DNA of 64,000 nt from Kitasatospora phosalacinea (GTDB lineage: Bacteria > Actinomycetota > Actinomycetes > Streptomycetales > Streptomycetaceae): assembly GCF_030268885.1 (NCBI RefSeq), contig NZ_BSSA01000035.1, positions 25,247 through 89,246 on the forward strand, read 5' to 3'. Shown here in pieces: positions 41,611 to 51,532 of the stretch. Numbering within the stretch: the stretch's first letter is position 1; the number at the start of each line of letters is the position of its first letter. The notes under the pieces are model-generated. The model was not told the DNA's origin and made no database searches. It saw only the letters and a program-made list of their open reading frames with translations. Position numbers and translations under genes: made by a program.

Positions 41611-41886
41611 CTACCAGGCCACGCCGAGGGCCTCCAACTGCGCGAGCTGCTCCGGGGCGAGCTTGCTCCGGCGGGCCTTCTGGTTGTTCAACCAGGCCCT
41701 CAGCGCGACGTCCCCTTCCTTGTGCGGGCGCGGCACCCGGACGTGCCCCTCGCGCTCGACGAACGCCGCCAGCGCCGCCAGCCCGGCGGCGAACCGGTCG
41801 GTACGCGACACCTTCGGCTTCGCCGCAGCCGCCGCCCGCGCGGCAGCCAGCTCCTGGCCCTCCTCGACGCCGATCGCAGCCAGCAA
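41611..41886 (-). pseudogene. 3' relic of a telomeric helicase gene (helicase-associated domain), copy A
   Basis: The 91-residue frame contains FVEREGHVRVPRPHKEG, LRAWLNNQKARRSKLAPEQLAQLEALGVAW, a helicase-associated (HA) repeat that aligns with the extreme C-terminus of the intact helicase at 60601-63393. The ATPase core is absent. Orientation is the same as the intact gene, with the 3' end pointing inward. A short open frame remains, so a small product is conceivable, but it is best read as a truncated relic. Confidence 0.75.
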
Positions 41887-42033
41887 GTCCTGCTGCTCAC
41901 AGCATCAGCGACGGCGTCACTGCCCGCTCGTCCGGGACCGGCGTTCGGGCGCCGCCCGGTGCGAGAGTGTGTCGGACAGTGGCTTCCCGCCTGCACCTCA
42001 TACGGCTTCCAGCCCGACCGCCGGAGCCTTGGA

Positions 42034-42090
42034 CTACCAGGCCACGCAGAGTGCTTTCAGTTGCCCGAGCTGTTCCGCGCTGCGTCCTGC
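42034..42090 (-). pseudogene. 3' relic of a helicase-associated domain, copy B
   Basis: Just outside copy A, the minus strand reads AEQLGQLKALCVAW then TAG, matching the last residues PEQLAQLEALGVAW of copy A. Upstream similarity fades after a few codons. It is a second, smaller end of the same gene type. Confidence 0.6.
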
Positions 42091-42176
42091 TTCTGTTCGC
42101 CAGTGTGGGGCCCTGCGGTCCCTGGTCTGGGTGGGCGCCGGAGGGTACGGCGCCCACCCAGGCGGTGGGAGGTGTG

Positions 42177-42395
42177 CTACCAGGGGATGTGGGACAGGGC
42201 CCAGGTGATGATCGCGGTGGTGGCGGTGGGCACGGCGGCGTTGATGATGGCCAGGGCGAGCCGGCTGGGGCGGCGCCCGGTCGACGGCCTGGTCTCGGAT
42301 CGGTGCCCGGCCGTCGGCCCGGTCGGGGGGTGCTGTCCGGTCGGGGGCTTGGCCTCCGGCCGGCGGCTGGTGTTGCGGCGGGGGTTGTTCTTCAT
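42177..42395 (-). CDS. Small basic protein with C-terminal membrane helix
   Basis: 72 residues, starting MKNNPRRNTSRRPEAK after GGGAGAA. A Pro/Thr/Arg-rich stretch is followed by a hydrophobic C-terminal segment (LALAIINAAVPTATTAIITW). It is likely tail-anchored or a small membrane peptide. It is divergent from the 573-residue membrane regulator gene. No family recognised. Confidence 0.6.
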   Translation of the reverse strand: MKNNPRRNTSRRPEAKPPTGQHPPTGPTAGHRSETRPSTGRRPSRLALAIINAAVPTATTAIITWALSHIPW

Positions 42396-42558
42396 CACGG
42401 TTCTCCCTGCGATCTGCTCTTCTGCTGTGCCCCGGACAGGGCGGCTGGTATGACGGTGGATCAGCGCGGATCCAGATCGAAGCGGCAAGCAGTCACCGGC
42501 ACGACAACCCCGCTGCTGGGCCCGACAACCAAGGGATTTCGGGCCAAGGGGGGTCTGA

Positions 42559-44280
42559 GTGGGAGAGATCGAGAAAGGCACCGGGGGACGTCCCGGTGCG
42601 CCGTGGGGGCCGTTCAAGGGCCGCACCAGCGAGGCCAACGACCTCGCGCAGATGCTGCGGCAGTGGCTGGATTCCTCAGAGCTGAGGGTGAAGGACTTCC
42701 ACGCGAAGCTGGAGCCGGTCGACTTCGACAGCGGCAAGGTCCCCTCGCTCGACACCGTCTACAACCGCTTCGCCGCCGTCAGCCTCGACTGGGACTTCGC
42801 CAGCGCCGTCGTGCACCACTGCTCCGCGGACGGGCCCACGATGAACAAGCGGCTCAAGGAAGCCCAGCGGCTGTGGAGCAGGGTCACGGCCGCCGAGCGC
42901 GCCCTGCGCGAACGCAAGCGCGCCGAACGGCGGGCCAGGCCTCCCGTAGTCGAGGTGCCCGCGACCTTGAAGGCTCCCGACAGCCGCCCGCCGGGCCAGC
43001 TCCTCATCGAGGCGTACGACAAGATGGACGGGATGCGCCAGGCGCACTCGCTGCTTCAGACCAGCTATCACCGCCTCGAGATGATCGCCTTCCTGCTCCT
43101 GGCCAAGGGCGAGAAGGACGTCCAGCGCATCATCGAGCTGGAGGGGAAACTCGCCGCGGCCCTGGCCGCCCAGGCCCCCGACCCGGCCAAGGTCACCACC
43201 TACGAGGTGATGATCGACGAGGCCCGGGCGGAAGAAGAGGACACGGCCCGTGCCCGCTACGAGGCCGAGGACAGCCAGGACCTCGCCGGCCAGATGCTCC
43301 TGCGGGCCAACCAGGAGATCATCCGTCTCAAGGCCGAGATCGACAGGCTGAAGGCCGCCCTGGGGCTGTCCGCCCAGCGCACCGCCGAGCGCGTGGGCGA
43401 CGTCCTGGACGACGGCCTGCAGAACGTCGGCGGCGCCATCGACGAGATCCAGCACATCCTCGAGGAGGAACACGACCAGCTGCACCGGCTGCGCGAGTCG
43501 CTCGGCTGGCGCCTGGCCGACGACGAGAGCCCCAGCCGCCTCGACGACCGCACGATCATCGGCGAGGTCGTCCGGCCCCGAGAACGGCCCGAGGGCACGG
43601 CAACCCCCGACAACCCGCCCACCAGCGCCTACCGGCCTCTCACCGGACCCGACAACCCGCCGCGAGAGCCCGACAACCCCCACCGGCCCGAGAACCCGGC
43701 AACCCCCGACAACCCGCCCACCAGCCAGGACACCCCCCGGGAACGGCCCGAGAACCCGACAACCCCCAACAGCCCGCCCACCGGCCAGATCGCCCTCAAG
43801 GAACAGCCCGGCGCCCCGGCAGCCGGGCAGAAGGCTGCCTCCCTCCCCGAGCGGATGCGGCACCTCGCCACCGCCGGAAACCAGCGCGCCCGCACCGCAC
43901 TCACCTACCTGCCCCGGCTTATCGCCGGCGCGATCAGCATCTCCTGGGCGATCGTCATCGGCACCACCTTCACCGAGATCCGCCGCGGACCCGCCTCCCT
44001 CCTCAGCATCATCCTCAGCGCACTCGCCGGCCTCCTGCTCCTGGGCTGCTTCAAACTCTGGATCCACACCGTCGCCCAGCGCGGGATGACCCGCCGGTCC
44101 GACCCCTTCTCGGACTCCCTGTTCATCGGCACCACCCAGCAGCGCCAGCTCCTGTTCCACGTACGCCCTCCCACGCCGCTCCAAGCCCTCGGACTGCTGG
44201 CGGGCCTGCTCGTCCCCGACCACCTCGGCCTGTTCCACACCCTCGGCCACGACATCGCCCACCTGATCGGCATGGCCTGA
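42559..44280 (+). CDS. Large coiled-coil membrane protein with N-terminal regulator-like domain
   Basis: 573 residues. N-terminal 90 residues (TSEANDLAQMLRQWLDSSELRVKDFHAKL, SLDTVYNRFAAVSLDWDFASAVV) resemble a helix-turn-helix of the kind seen in subtelomeric regulators. A long charged helical region (about 100-320) has coiled-coil character. A proline repeat linker follows (units like RPENPATPDNPPTSQ, at 43590-43790). At least two hydrophobic helices come next (RLIAGAISISWAIVIGTTF, LLSIILSALAGLLLLGCF), then a cytosolic tail. GTG 42559 is the start. It may link membrane state to DNA, which is inferred from layout only. Confidence 0.68.
   Translation: MGEIEKGTGGRPGAPWGPFKGRTSEANDLAQMLRQWLDSSELRVKDFHAKLEPVDFDSGKVPSLDTVYNRFAAVSLDWDFASAVVHHCSADGPTMNKRLKEAQRLWSRVTAAERALRERKRAERRARPPVVEVPATLKAPDSRPPGQLLIEAYDKMDGMRQAHSLLQTSYHRLEMIAFLLLAKGEKDVQRIIELEGKLAAALAAQAPDPAKVTTYEVMIDEARAEEEDTARARYEAEDSQDLAGQMLLRANQEIIRLKAEIDRLKAALGLSAQRTAERVGDVLDDGLQNVGGAIDEIQHILEEEHDQLHRLRESLGWRLADDESPSRLDDRTIIGEVVRPRERPEGTATPDNPPTSAYRPLTGPDNPPREPDNPHRPENPATPDNPPTSQDTPRERPENPTTPNSPPTGQIALKEQPGAPAAGQKAASLPERMRHLATAGNQRARTALTYLPRLIAGAISISWAIVIGTTFTEIRRGPASLLSIILSALAGLLLLGCFKLWIHTVAQRGMTRRSDPFSDSLFIGTTQQRQLLFHVRPPTPLQALGLLAGLLVPDHLGLFHTLGHDIAHLIGMA
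43590..43790 (+). repeat. Proline-rich tandem coding repeats
   Basis: Repeats of CCCGACAACCCGCCC and related units encode PDNPPTS, PENPATPDNPPTS and PENPTTPNSPPTG in the linker of the membrane protein. Unit length varies. Confidence 0.75.
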
Positions 44281-44405
44281 CGGCCCGCAACCCACCACGA
44301 GCCCGACACCACCGGGGGCTGGACCTGGCGGGGTGCCACCTGTAGAGGCGGACCGGTGCCGGAGCGTTCGGCCCCTGCCTGTGGTGGTGGTCTGTGCGGC
44401 GGGGG

Positions 44406-44984
44406 TTAGAACAGCAGGCCCAGGGCCACCAGGATGCCGATGCAGATGGTCATGGAGCCGGTGAACGTCTTGCCGCCCTGGAAGATGCACGCGGGGATGG
44501 TGTTGTGGTCGGCGCGGTGGAGCAGGCCTCCACCGATGCCGAGCACGTCTACGGCCAGGCCGCGCTTGCGGCCGGGGGTCTTCTTGGCCGCGTCCAGTCC
44601 CGTGGTCGCCTTCGGGACCCCGGTAGCCGCCCGCAGCGACTGGGTGTCGATGATCACCAGGGACGGGTCCTCTAATCGGCGGGCCCGCTCTCGCACCTGG
44701 CAGCGCAGCAGTTCCTGGATCTGCTGGTCCAGGCCGTCCTTGCGCCACAGGGTGAAGTAGTAGAACACCGCCGACCAAGCCGGTAAGTCGTGCGGAAGGT
44801 AACGCCACTGGCAGCCGGTCCGGTTCTGGTAGAACAGCGCGTTCACGACCTCGCGCAGATCACAGGAGCCCGCATCGCCGGTCGCCGACCGTGCCACCCG
44901 CCTCTGCTTCCACGACGTGATCACGGGCTCGATCAAGGTCCACTGGTCATCCGTCAGGTCACTCGGATACGCACGACGTTCCAT
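44406..44984 (-). pseudogene. Truncated IS5/IS4-type transposase
   Basis: The N-terminal 145 residues are typical (YPSDLTDDQWTLIEPVI, TGCQWRYLPHDLPAWSAVFYYF, VIIDTQSLRAATGVPKATTG, KKTPGRKRGLAVDVLGI), including the first catalytic Asp. The frame then diverges into a short unrelated tail (TIPACIFQGGKTFTGSM) and stops. The remaining DDE residues are absent, so it is not functional. No inverted repeats were identified. Confidence 0.78.
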
Positions 44985-45397
44985 GGCCACCATGCCACCA
45001 CCCTCGATCCGGCAGCCGCCCCGGAACTGCAGCCGACCCCACGATCGAGCGATGCCGAACCATCAAAAACGGGACTTAACGCCCTCTTAGTGCGGGTGCG
45101 CCGATATCGCCAGGTTCATGCGTCGGCGATCCACCATTTCCTTGTCGTGCTGGGCTGGGGCTTTTGAGGTCAAAGTGCAGAAAGTTTTTTGAACGTACTG
45201 GTGTGACTCTCGTGAGGGCTTTCCTCAAATGTGACATGCGCCAATGAAATTTTAACTGCATGCGGAACGGGTTGTTTCATTTGAAAGGTTTTTGCTCAAA
45301 TCTCCCTCAAGGTTCATAAATTTTGGAGCCGTAGGTGTTGGCTTCACGGGTCGCCTTGCGGCGGCAAGGCCTGGAGGCTGACGTCAATGGGAGTGTC
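44985..45397. other. AT-rich intergenic region before the sigma gene
   Basis: About 410 bases. The half from 45160 to 45330 is unusually AT-rich for this replicon, with runs such as AAAGTTTTTTGAACG, TTTTAACTGCATG and TTCATAAATTTTGG. It probably holds the promoter of the sigma-factor gene. No gene is seen. Confidence 0.55.
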
Positions 45398-45946
45398 ATG
45401 GAGCGGTTGGGTGGATCGCATGGCGGGCGGCGGCTGGTTGCTGGCGAGGCGGACGGCCTTATCTGCAGTCTGGTACCTGAGATCCGCAGACAGGCGCGCC
45501 GCTACGCTCTGCAGTCCGATGTGGAAGACATCGTTCAGATGGTGTGCGAGAAGCTCCTGGTCAGGCGCTCCCGGTTGGAGGAGCACCCCAATCCGCTGGC
45601 GTATGCGTTACGGACAGTGGTTACTACTGCATACGACATCCGCAGTTCCCGGGAGGTCAGCGTGCCTGATCTGACAGATCTGGCTGGTGCAGCGAGGTCT
45701 GACACCGTGCTCCTTGAGTCGTGGTGGGAGACCGCTCGGCTGCTCGCCCTCCTGAGCAGCGGGCAGGCCCGCATGGTCTTCCTGGTCGACCTCCAGGGAT
45801 GGACTATCGATCAAGCAGCAGCTTTTCTCGGCATCCACCGCGGCACCGTCTCCCAGCTGCGAGCCAGGGGACTCAGGCGCCTCCAGCAGAAGATTCGAGA
45901 AAAATCTTGCTCCCCTGTCATACGAGAGGGATGCGAATCGAGTTGA
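45398..45946 (+). CDS. Sigma-70-family (ECF-like) sigma factor
   Basis: 182 residues. Region 2-like sequence (SLVPEIRRQARRYALQSDVEDIVQMVCEKLL, LEEHPNPLAYALRTVVTTAYD) and region 4-like helix-turn-helix (SSGQARMVFLVDLQGWTIDQAAAFLGIHRGTVSQLRARGLRRL). ATG 45398 with GGAG upstream is preferred; an in-frame TTG at 45335 is possible. No anti-sigma gene is adjacent. The two genes downstream encode a secreted protein and a lipoprotein, which may be its targets. The promoter lies in an AT-rich island. Confidence 0.85.
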   Translation: MERLGGSHGGRRLVAGEADGLICSLVPEIRRQARRYALQSDVEDIVQMVCEKLLVRRSRLEEHPNPLAYALRTVVTTAYDIRSSREVSVPDLTDLAGAARSDTVLLESWWETARLLALLSSGQARMVFLVDLQGWTIDQAAAFLGIHRGTVSQLRARGLRRLQQKIREKSCSPVIREGCESS

Positions 45947-46034
45947 TGAGGTAGTGAGGTCGCTACCCGGTCTTATTCGTTCTCCGGGGAGTCAGAGCCT
46001 CTTCTTCGATCCCATATAGCATCAGGGGGGAATT

Positions 46035-46631
46035 GTGCGCCGAGCAGTTGTACTCTTCATGGCAGCAGTGGCTGCCGCGGTCTTGTCCGCGCCAGCGGCC
46101 TCGGCCAGTCCGGCGAACACCAGCACCAAGGCGGTTAAGGAGAGCCGGCACGAGCTGGTGATCGACCGGCGTGTGCCGGTAGCGGTGCCGCCTGTCAGCG
46201 GCACCCTCGCTGAAACCTCCGCGTCGTCGCCCGGCATCGCCACGCCGCAGGACGCAACCTGGCTCCAGGCCAGGAACGGCGTGTACACGGGGCAGGTGTG
46301 TGGAACCGACCGGGTCGACGTGATCTCGGGGATGGGCCCTGTGACGCTTACCCTTACCACCATGCGGTCCATCGCTACTGCCTGGACTTCGAGCGTCTCC
46401 ATCAGCGCCAGCAAGGTCAGCGCAACTGTGGGTTTCAGCGTCACCGACACGGTCACGAAGACCGAGGCGGCTGCCTACGCGGTGCCTTCTGGGAGGTACG
46501 GCTACCTGGAGTCGTATCCGCTCTATGATGTGTACACCTTCGAGGTCTACAACACCATGTTCAACTACGTCCAGGGGTACGGGCAGGTCAACCGTCCTGT
46601 GGGGTACTGCTACAACCACTACGACTCCTAG
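46035..46631 (+). CDS. Secreted beta-rich protein of unknown function
   Basis: 198 residues. A Sec signal peptide (MRRAVVLFMAAVAAAVLSAP, predicted cut after ASA near residue 24) precedes a Ser/Thr/Val-rich strand region: VTLTLTTMRSIATAWTSSVSISA, KVSATVGFSVTDTVTKTEAAAY. A turn (VPSGRYGYLESYPLYDVYTFEVY) and a C-terminus with GYCYNHYDS follow. Long alternating strands of this kind recall the insertion region of aerolysin-like beta-pore formers, but this is a pattern resemblance only. GTG 46035 follows GGGGGGA. A lipoprotein gene starts 20 bases beyond its stop, so the two are probably cotranscribed. Confidence 0.75.
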   Translation: MRRAVVLFMAAVAAAVLSAPAASASPANTSTKAVKESRHELVIDRRVPVAVPPVSGTLAETSASSPGIATPQDATWLQARNGVYTGQVCGTDRVDVISGMGPVTLTLTTMRSIATAWTSSVSISASKVSATVGFSVTDTVTKTEAAAYAVPSGRYGYLESYPLYDVYTFEVYNTMFNYVQGYGQVNRPVGYCYNHYDS

Positions 46632-46651
46632 CCAGGGGAGTTACACCACAT

Positions 46652-47233
46652 ATGCGTCAACACCCCAAGCGGTGGGCGAGCGCGGCAGCCTTAGCGGCTG
46701 CCGCGCTCGCGGCTGCATGTACCGCCCAGCCCTCCTCTCATAAAAGCACCCAGCCTGCGCCCACTGGGTCATGGGCACTGCAGTCGGTGAAACCGGCTGT
46801 AGTGGACCCTGAACTCCAGTCACAGATCGATGCTCTGCCCGCAGCATCGGGATCCAGAATTCTCGGCGTTGCCGATATTGCAGGATCCCGTTTGGTCATC
46901 GCTGTCCGTGGTGATACTTGCCAAGCGCTCACTCTTTCCGTGACGGGACATGCTGGAACTGGCCCATCCGCTATTAGCGCGCCCAGGCCAAACGTCGCGG
47001 ACGCCGCACCGAAAGCACATAAGGAATTCCCGGGGAACCTCCTTGCTGGACCCTACACGCAGGTCTCGGGAGTAGCTGAACCTTATTTTCAGTATGTCAC
47101 TATGGGTTGCTCGGAGAATGAGATCGCAGTCCGACTTGAGGGCTTCGATCCGAACGAAGGGGTCTCATTGAAGGGTGACGGAGCCCGCAGTTGGGTCGAA
47201 GGAAAATACCTCTATGTGACCATCGGTCGCTGA
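46652..47233 (+). CDS. Lipoprotein of unknown function
   Basis: 193 residues with a lipoprotein signal: MRQHPKRWASAAALAAAALA then the lipobox LAAAC, Cys near residue 23. The mature part has no recognised domain and contains two further Cys (DTCQAL, GCSENE) that could form a disulphide. ATG 46652 follows GGGGAG. It is anchored on the outer face of the cytoplasmic membrane. Directly after a secreted-protein gene, an immunity or receptor role is a reasonable hypothesis. Confidence 0.78.
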   Translation: MRQHPKRWASAAALAAAALAAACTAQPSSHKSTQPAPTGSWALQSVKPAVVDPELQSQIDALPAASGSRILGVADIAGSRLVIAVRGDTCQALTLSVTGHAGTGPSAISAPRPNVADAAPKAHKEFPGNLLAGPYTQVSGVAEPYFQYVTMGCSENEIAVRLEGFDPNEGVSLKGDGARSWVEGKYLYVTIGR

Positions 47234-47319
47234 ATAAGTAGCCGCCGCTACCACTCCATTTTGGTCCACTAGCTGGTCGCGGGGATGGGCGATGACGAAA
47301 ATCAGGACGAGGCTGTCAC

Positions 47320-47499
47320 CCTGACGGCACGCTGGCGGAGTTGGAGCAGACCTGCGCCCTGTTGCGCGTCCCGTAGGTGGACCTGAGCAACGAGGACCTC
47401 ATCGCCCGCGGCCTCGCCGACCCGCGCCTGGCCTCCTGCACCGGCCCGGCACTGCGCCAGCAGCGGCAGGCACCGGCGGGCGGCCCGGCGGCGAGCTGA
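47320..47499 (+). pseudogene. Short gene remnant with in-frame stop
   Basis: One frame reads LAELEQTCALLRVP, a TAG at 47374-47376, then VDLSNEDLIARGLADPRLASC and a natural TGA at 47499. Coding character is good on both sides of the stop. The parent protein is not recognised. The rest of 47234-47663 has no gene. Confidence 0.35.
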
Positions 47500-47663
47500 A
47501 CCGCGGCGAAGACCTAAGCGGTGCGCGCCGCTGCCGATCCTGCCACGGTCCCCAGCCTGGGCCCGGTGCCGAGTTTCAAAAATCCAAGATCGTCCGAGGG
47601 TCCCTGGCCGCCGGGCTACCCCGATCCCGGCGAGCCGTCCGGTCGGCCGCTACCGTGCCGCAC

Positions 47664-47855
47664 ATGGCACAGCAAGAGTGGACCGAGGTCGAGTTGCACG
47701 GCGGCCCGATGGACGGCGAGACCGCGTACGTCCGCACCGACGGTCCCGACCCCGGCACCGCGCTGATCTCCCCGCGCTGCGCCTACCCGGGCGGCCGCTC
47801 GATCTACGAGCCCGACCCGGCGGGCCGCTGGACCTGGCGGGGCGACACCCCGTAG
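47664..47855 (+). CDS. Small hypothetical protein, 63 residues
   Basis: MAQQEWTEVELHGGPMDGET followed by AYVRTDG, a strand-turn pattern, and a C-terminus YEPDPAGRWTWRGDTP. Small proteins with a VELHGGPMDG motif are common in Streptomyces and may be a compact beta domain; the function is unknown. ATG 47664 is preferred over GTG 47655. A strong hairpin follows its stop at 47912-47943. Confidence 0.65.
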   Translation: MAQQEWTEVELHGGPMDGETAYVRTDGPDPGTALISPRCAYPGGRSIYEPDPAGRWTWRGDTP

Positions 47856-47911
47856 AGCAGCGGACGCCCCCGCCGCTGACGCCTGCTCAGCCGAGTCGGT
47901 ACGGCAAGGCA

Positions 47912-47943
47912 GCGGGGCCGCCACCGGTTGGTGGCGGCCCCGC
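47912..47943. terminator. Hairpin of the GCGGGGCCGCCACC family
   Basis: A perfect 14-bp stem (47912-47925 and 47930-47943) around the loop GGTT, between convergent genes. Closely related hairpins occur at 51815-51854 and 60308-60345, so it belongs to a repeated subtelomeric module. Confidence 0.85.
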
Positions 47944-47964
47944 CGCTTCGCCGTGCAGGCCTTG

Positions 47965-48765
47965 CTACAGGGTGTACTTGATGTCCCAGTGCACGGCGCC
48001 CTTCTTGGGGTGCTCCAGGACGTACTCGGCGTCGTGGGTCAGCCACCGCGGGTCGCTGCCGCGGTCCTTGCCGCGGAACAGGTGGCTGGTGATGAACTTG
48101 TCGAGGCAGGGGTTGGGCCGCACGTCGATCTTGTAGCCGGTGCCGTGGGAGCGGGCGCCGTCGCTGTGGCCGACCTCGGTGCCGCCGGTGACCGTCACGT
48201 CGCAGCCGCTGCGGTTCTTCAGGTCGATGGCCAGGTCGAGCGTCGGGGCGAGCATCTTCGTGAAGCTGGTGCAGCCGTACTTGTCCTTGTCCGTGCAGCC
48301 GTTGCTGGAGGACCAGTCGACGCCGGCGGCGCGCAGCCGGGAGATGGCCTGGCTGTTGGTGAGCTTCGCCGGGGTGCTCGAGGACTTCTTCGCGGGCGGG
48401 GCCAGCAGGGCGAAGAAGGTGGTGTTGGTGTCGAACCCGGTCACGACGAAGTCGTGGACGAGCCCGGTCGGCGCCAGGCCGTGGTCGCGCTGGAAGTCCT
48501 CGACGGCGTACATCGTGCGCGCCCCGTAGGAGCCGTCCACGGTGACCGGGTAGCCGTGGGCGACCAGGCGGCGCTGGATCTCCTTCACCTCCTCGCGGTC
48601 CTTCTGCGCCTTCGAGGACGGCTTGTCCGCGGCGGAGGCGGCCGGGGCCGGGCTGGCGGCGCCGAGGCCGGTGAGGACCAGCACCGCGGCGAGCAGCGCC
48701 AGGAACATCCGCACGTAGCGGTTCTTGCCCGCTGCGGCCAGGTACGAGGTCGTGTTCATGGTCAT
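47965..48765 (-). CDS. Secreted peptidoglycan-binding M15-like peptidase
   Basis: 266 residues. An N-terminal signal or anchor (VRMFLALLAAVLVLTGLGAA) ends at AASA near residue 46. A PF01471-type peptidoglycan-binding domain follows (EVKEIQRRLVAHGYPVTVDG, YGARTMYAVEDFQRDHGL, about 55-105). The C-terminal domain has a metallopeptidase M15-like set: GHSDGARSHGTGYKIDVRPN, with His and Asp in H-x6-D spacing, and a last His in HWDIKYTL. It probably cleaves peptidoglycan cross-bridges outside the cell. AAGGA precedes ATG 48765. Confidence 0.8.
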   Translation of the reverse strand: MTMNTTSYLAAAGKNRYVRMFLALLAAVLVLTGLGAASPAPAASAADKPSSKAQKDREEVKEIQRRLVAHGYPVTVDGSYGARTMYAVEDFQRDHGLAPTGLVHDFVVTGFDTNTTFFALLAPPAKKSSSTPAKLTNSQAISRLRAAGVDWSSSNGCTDKDKYGCTSFTKMLAPTLDLAIDLKNRSGCDVTVTGGTEVGHSDGARSHGTGYKIDVRPNPCLDKFITSHLFRGKDRGSDPRWLTHDAEYVLEHPKKGAVHWDIKYTL

Positions 48766-48821
48766 GGGTTCCTTGTCTCGGTAAGGGTGTTCGGGAGGGA
48801 GGGCGAGAAGGTCAGGGGTGG

Positions 48822-49403
48822 TCAGTGGCGGGGGCGGTTGAAGTAGGCGACGGCGTCGGGGCGGGTGGCGAGGTAGGCCAGCAGGGCGCCTGCGGCGAGC
48901 AGGGTCAGCGACTGCACCACCGCGGTGCCGCCGGCCTCCGCGCTGATGGCGAGGCCCAGGACGCCCAGCAGGGCCTGCCAGGCGCCGAAGACGACTACGG
49001 CGGTGCGCAGCCGTCCGCGGCCCTTGTCGAGCCGGGCGGCCAGGGTGACGGCGACGGCGGCGTGTACCGCGGCCCACACCAGGGCGAGCTGTGCGAAGCC
49101 CACGGCGGCCTGGGCGGCCTGCACCTGGTCGCTGATCGCTCCGGCGAACCACGCGTCGCGGTAGGGGGTGAATGAGTCGCGCAGGGCTTGGGCCTGCATG
49201 AGCTTGGCGGTGGCTAGCACCAGGCCGAGCACGGAGGCGAGGACCAGTACGATCCGCGTGCGGAACACCGAGGGCGCCAGCACACCGACGGGAGCGGCGA
49301 GCGGCTGGGTGGGGGCCGGCGGGACGGACGGCGCGTACGCGGGCCGCGGCGGCACCTGCTGGGCGAAGGGGGCGGCGGCGGTGGGCTGCTGGGTGGTGTG
49401 CAT
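48822..49403 (-). CDS. Four-TM membrane protein
   Basis: 193 residues. A Pro/Ala-rich cytosolic N-terminus (about 1-45) is followed by four hydrophobic segments: IVLVLASVLGLVLATAKLM, AQLALVWAAVHAAVAVTLAA, TAVVVFGAWQALLGVLGLAI, VVQSLTLLAAGALLAYLA. ATG 49403 follows CAGGAG. It is divergent from the one-TM regulator at 49636, with GTGGAAG/CTTCCAC elements between them. No family assigned. Confidence 0.75.
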   Translation of the reverse strand: MHTTQQPTAAAPFAQQVPPRPAYAPSVPPAPTQPLAAPVGVLAPSVFRTRIVLVLASVLGLVLATAKLMQAQALRDSFTPYRDAWFAGAISDQVQAAQAAVGFAQLALVWAAVHAAVAVTLAARLDKGRGRLRTAVVVFGAWQALLGVLGLAISAEAGGTAVVQSLTLLAAGALLAYLATRPDAVAYFNRPRH

Positions 49404-49635
49404 CGGGCTGCTCCTGACGGCGTGCGGAAGTGGGCGCACGGGGGCGCACACGAAGGGGGGAGGGGGTTGGCGGTGCGTCAGACGCACCGTCACAACCGAG
49501 CATCGCCAGGGGCAGAGGTGGAAGTGAAGGACCTTCGGAGGGTGGAGAATTCCACTCGTCTTCCACTGCGGCTTCCACCGCCGCGACCAGCGATTTCACC
49601 GTTTCAGTGGAGAAACAGGAGGGGTCACGAACACC
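49404..49635. promoter_or_regulatory. Divergent region with repeated TTCCAC elements
   Basis: GTGGAAG or its complement CTTCCAC recurs: GTGGAAG near 49518, GTGGAGAATTCCAC at 49542-49555, TTCCAC at 49561 and CTTCCAC near 49572. It lies between the membrane protein gene (minus) and the one-TM regulator gene (plus). Such a cluster is a likely operator for the regulator. Confidence 0.55.
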
Positions 49636-51027
<1,392 letters not shown>

Positions 51028-51106
51028 CCCCACGTGGCCGCGTCCTTCCCGGGGCGGCGCTGGGCCCCTCCGCCCTGAACACCCCCACCGCCCTCCAAGG
51101 CCCCGT

Positions 51107-51532
51107 TCACGCGTCCTCGCGCGGGGGCGGGGCCAGGAGGCGGGTCAGAGCGATGTCCACATCGAGGTGGAGGTGTTCGGTGCCGGCGGGGACCAGGGCG
51201 TAGGCGTCGGCGAGGAACGCGTGGACGCTGCCCGCGGGGAGGGCCACGGGAGTGCAGCCGTGGGCGCTGCGCAGGGTGACGACCACGGTGCCGTCCCCGC
51301 CGGGGCAGACGCTGACGTCGCCGAGGCCGGTGTCCCGGTGGCGGCCGGCATCCAGCAGGCCCCGGCAGAAGTACCACTCCGTAGGCGCGTTCGCGGTGGG
51401 AAAGGCCAGGCACACCGCGAACGGGTCCCCGCAGTCGTAGCGCAACTCCGCACCCACCTCCAGACCCGGGATGGAGCTCTCCGGGAACCGCACCCACACC
51501 GACCGCACCGCCCAACCACCCACCACAACCAC
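51107..51532 (-). CDS. SsgA-like sporulation/cell-division regulator
   Basis: 141 residues, the usual length. Family pattern: VGAELRYDCGDPFAVCLAFP, PTEWYFCRGLLDAG, LGDVSVCPG, VVVTLRSAHG and SVHAFLADAYALVP. SsgA-like proteins steer septum formation and peptidoglycan remodelling in Streptomyces by recruiting other proteins. Several GTG codons lie close together at the start; 51532 is taken, with no strong ribosome site to decide. Core family members are chromosomal, so a subtelomeric copy is an accessory paralogue. Confidence 0.83.
   Translation of the reverse strand: MVVVGGWAVRSVWVRFPESSIPGLEVGAELRYDCGDPFAVCLAFPTANAPTEWYFCRGLLDAGRHRDTGLGDVSVCPGGDGTVVVTLRSAHGCTPVALPAGSVHAFLADAYALVPAGTEHLHLDVDIALTRLLAPPPREDA

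Noticed and set aside
44994..45167. A plus-strand frame running through the truncated transposase into the AT-rich island.
   Set aside because: It is antisense to recognisable transposase sequence and has no start site or protein character.
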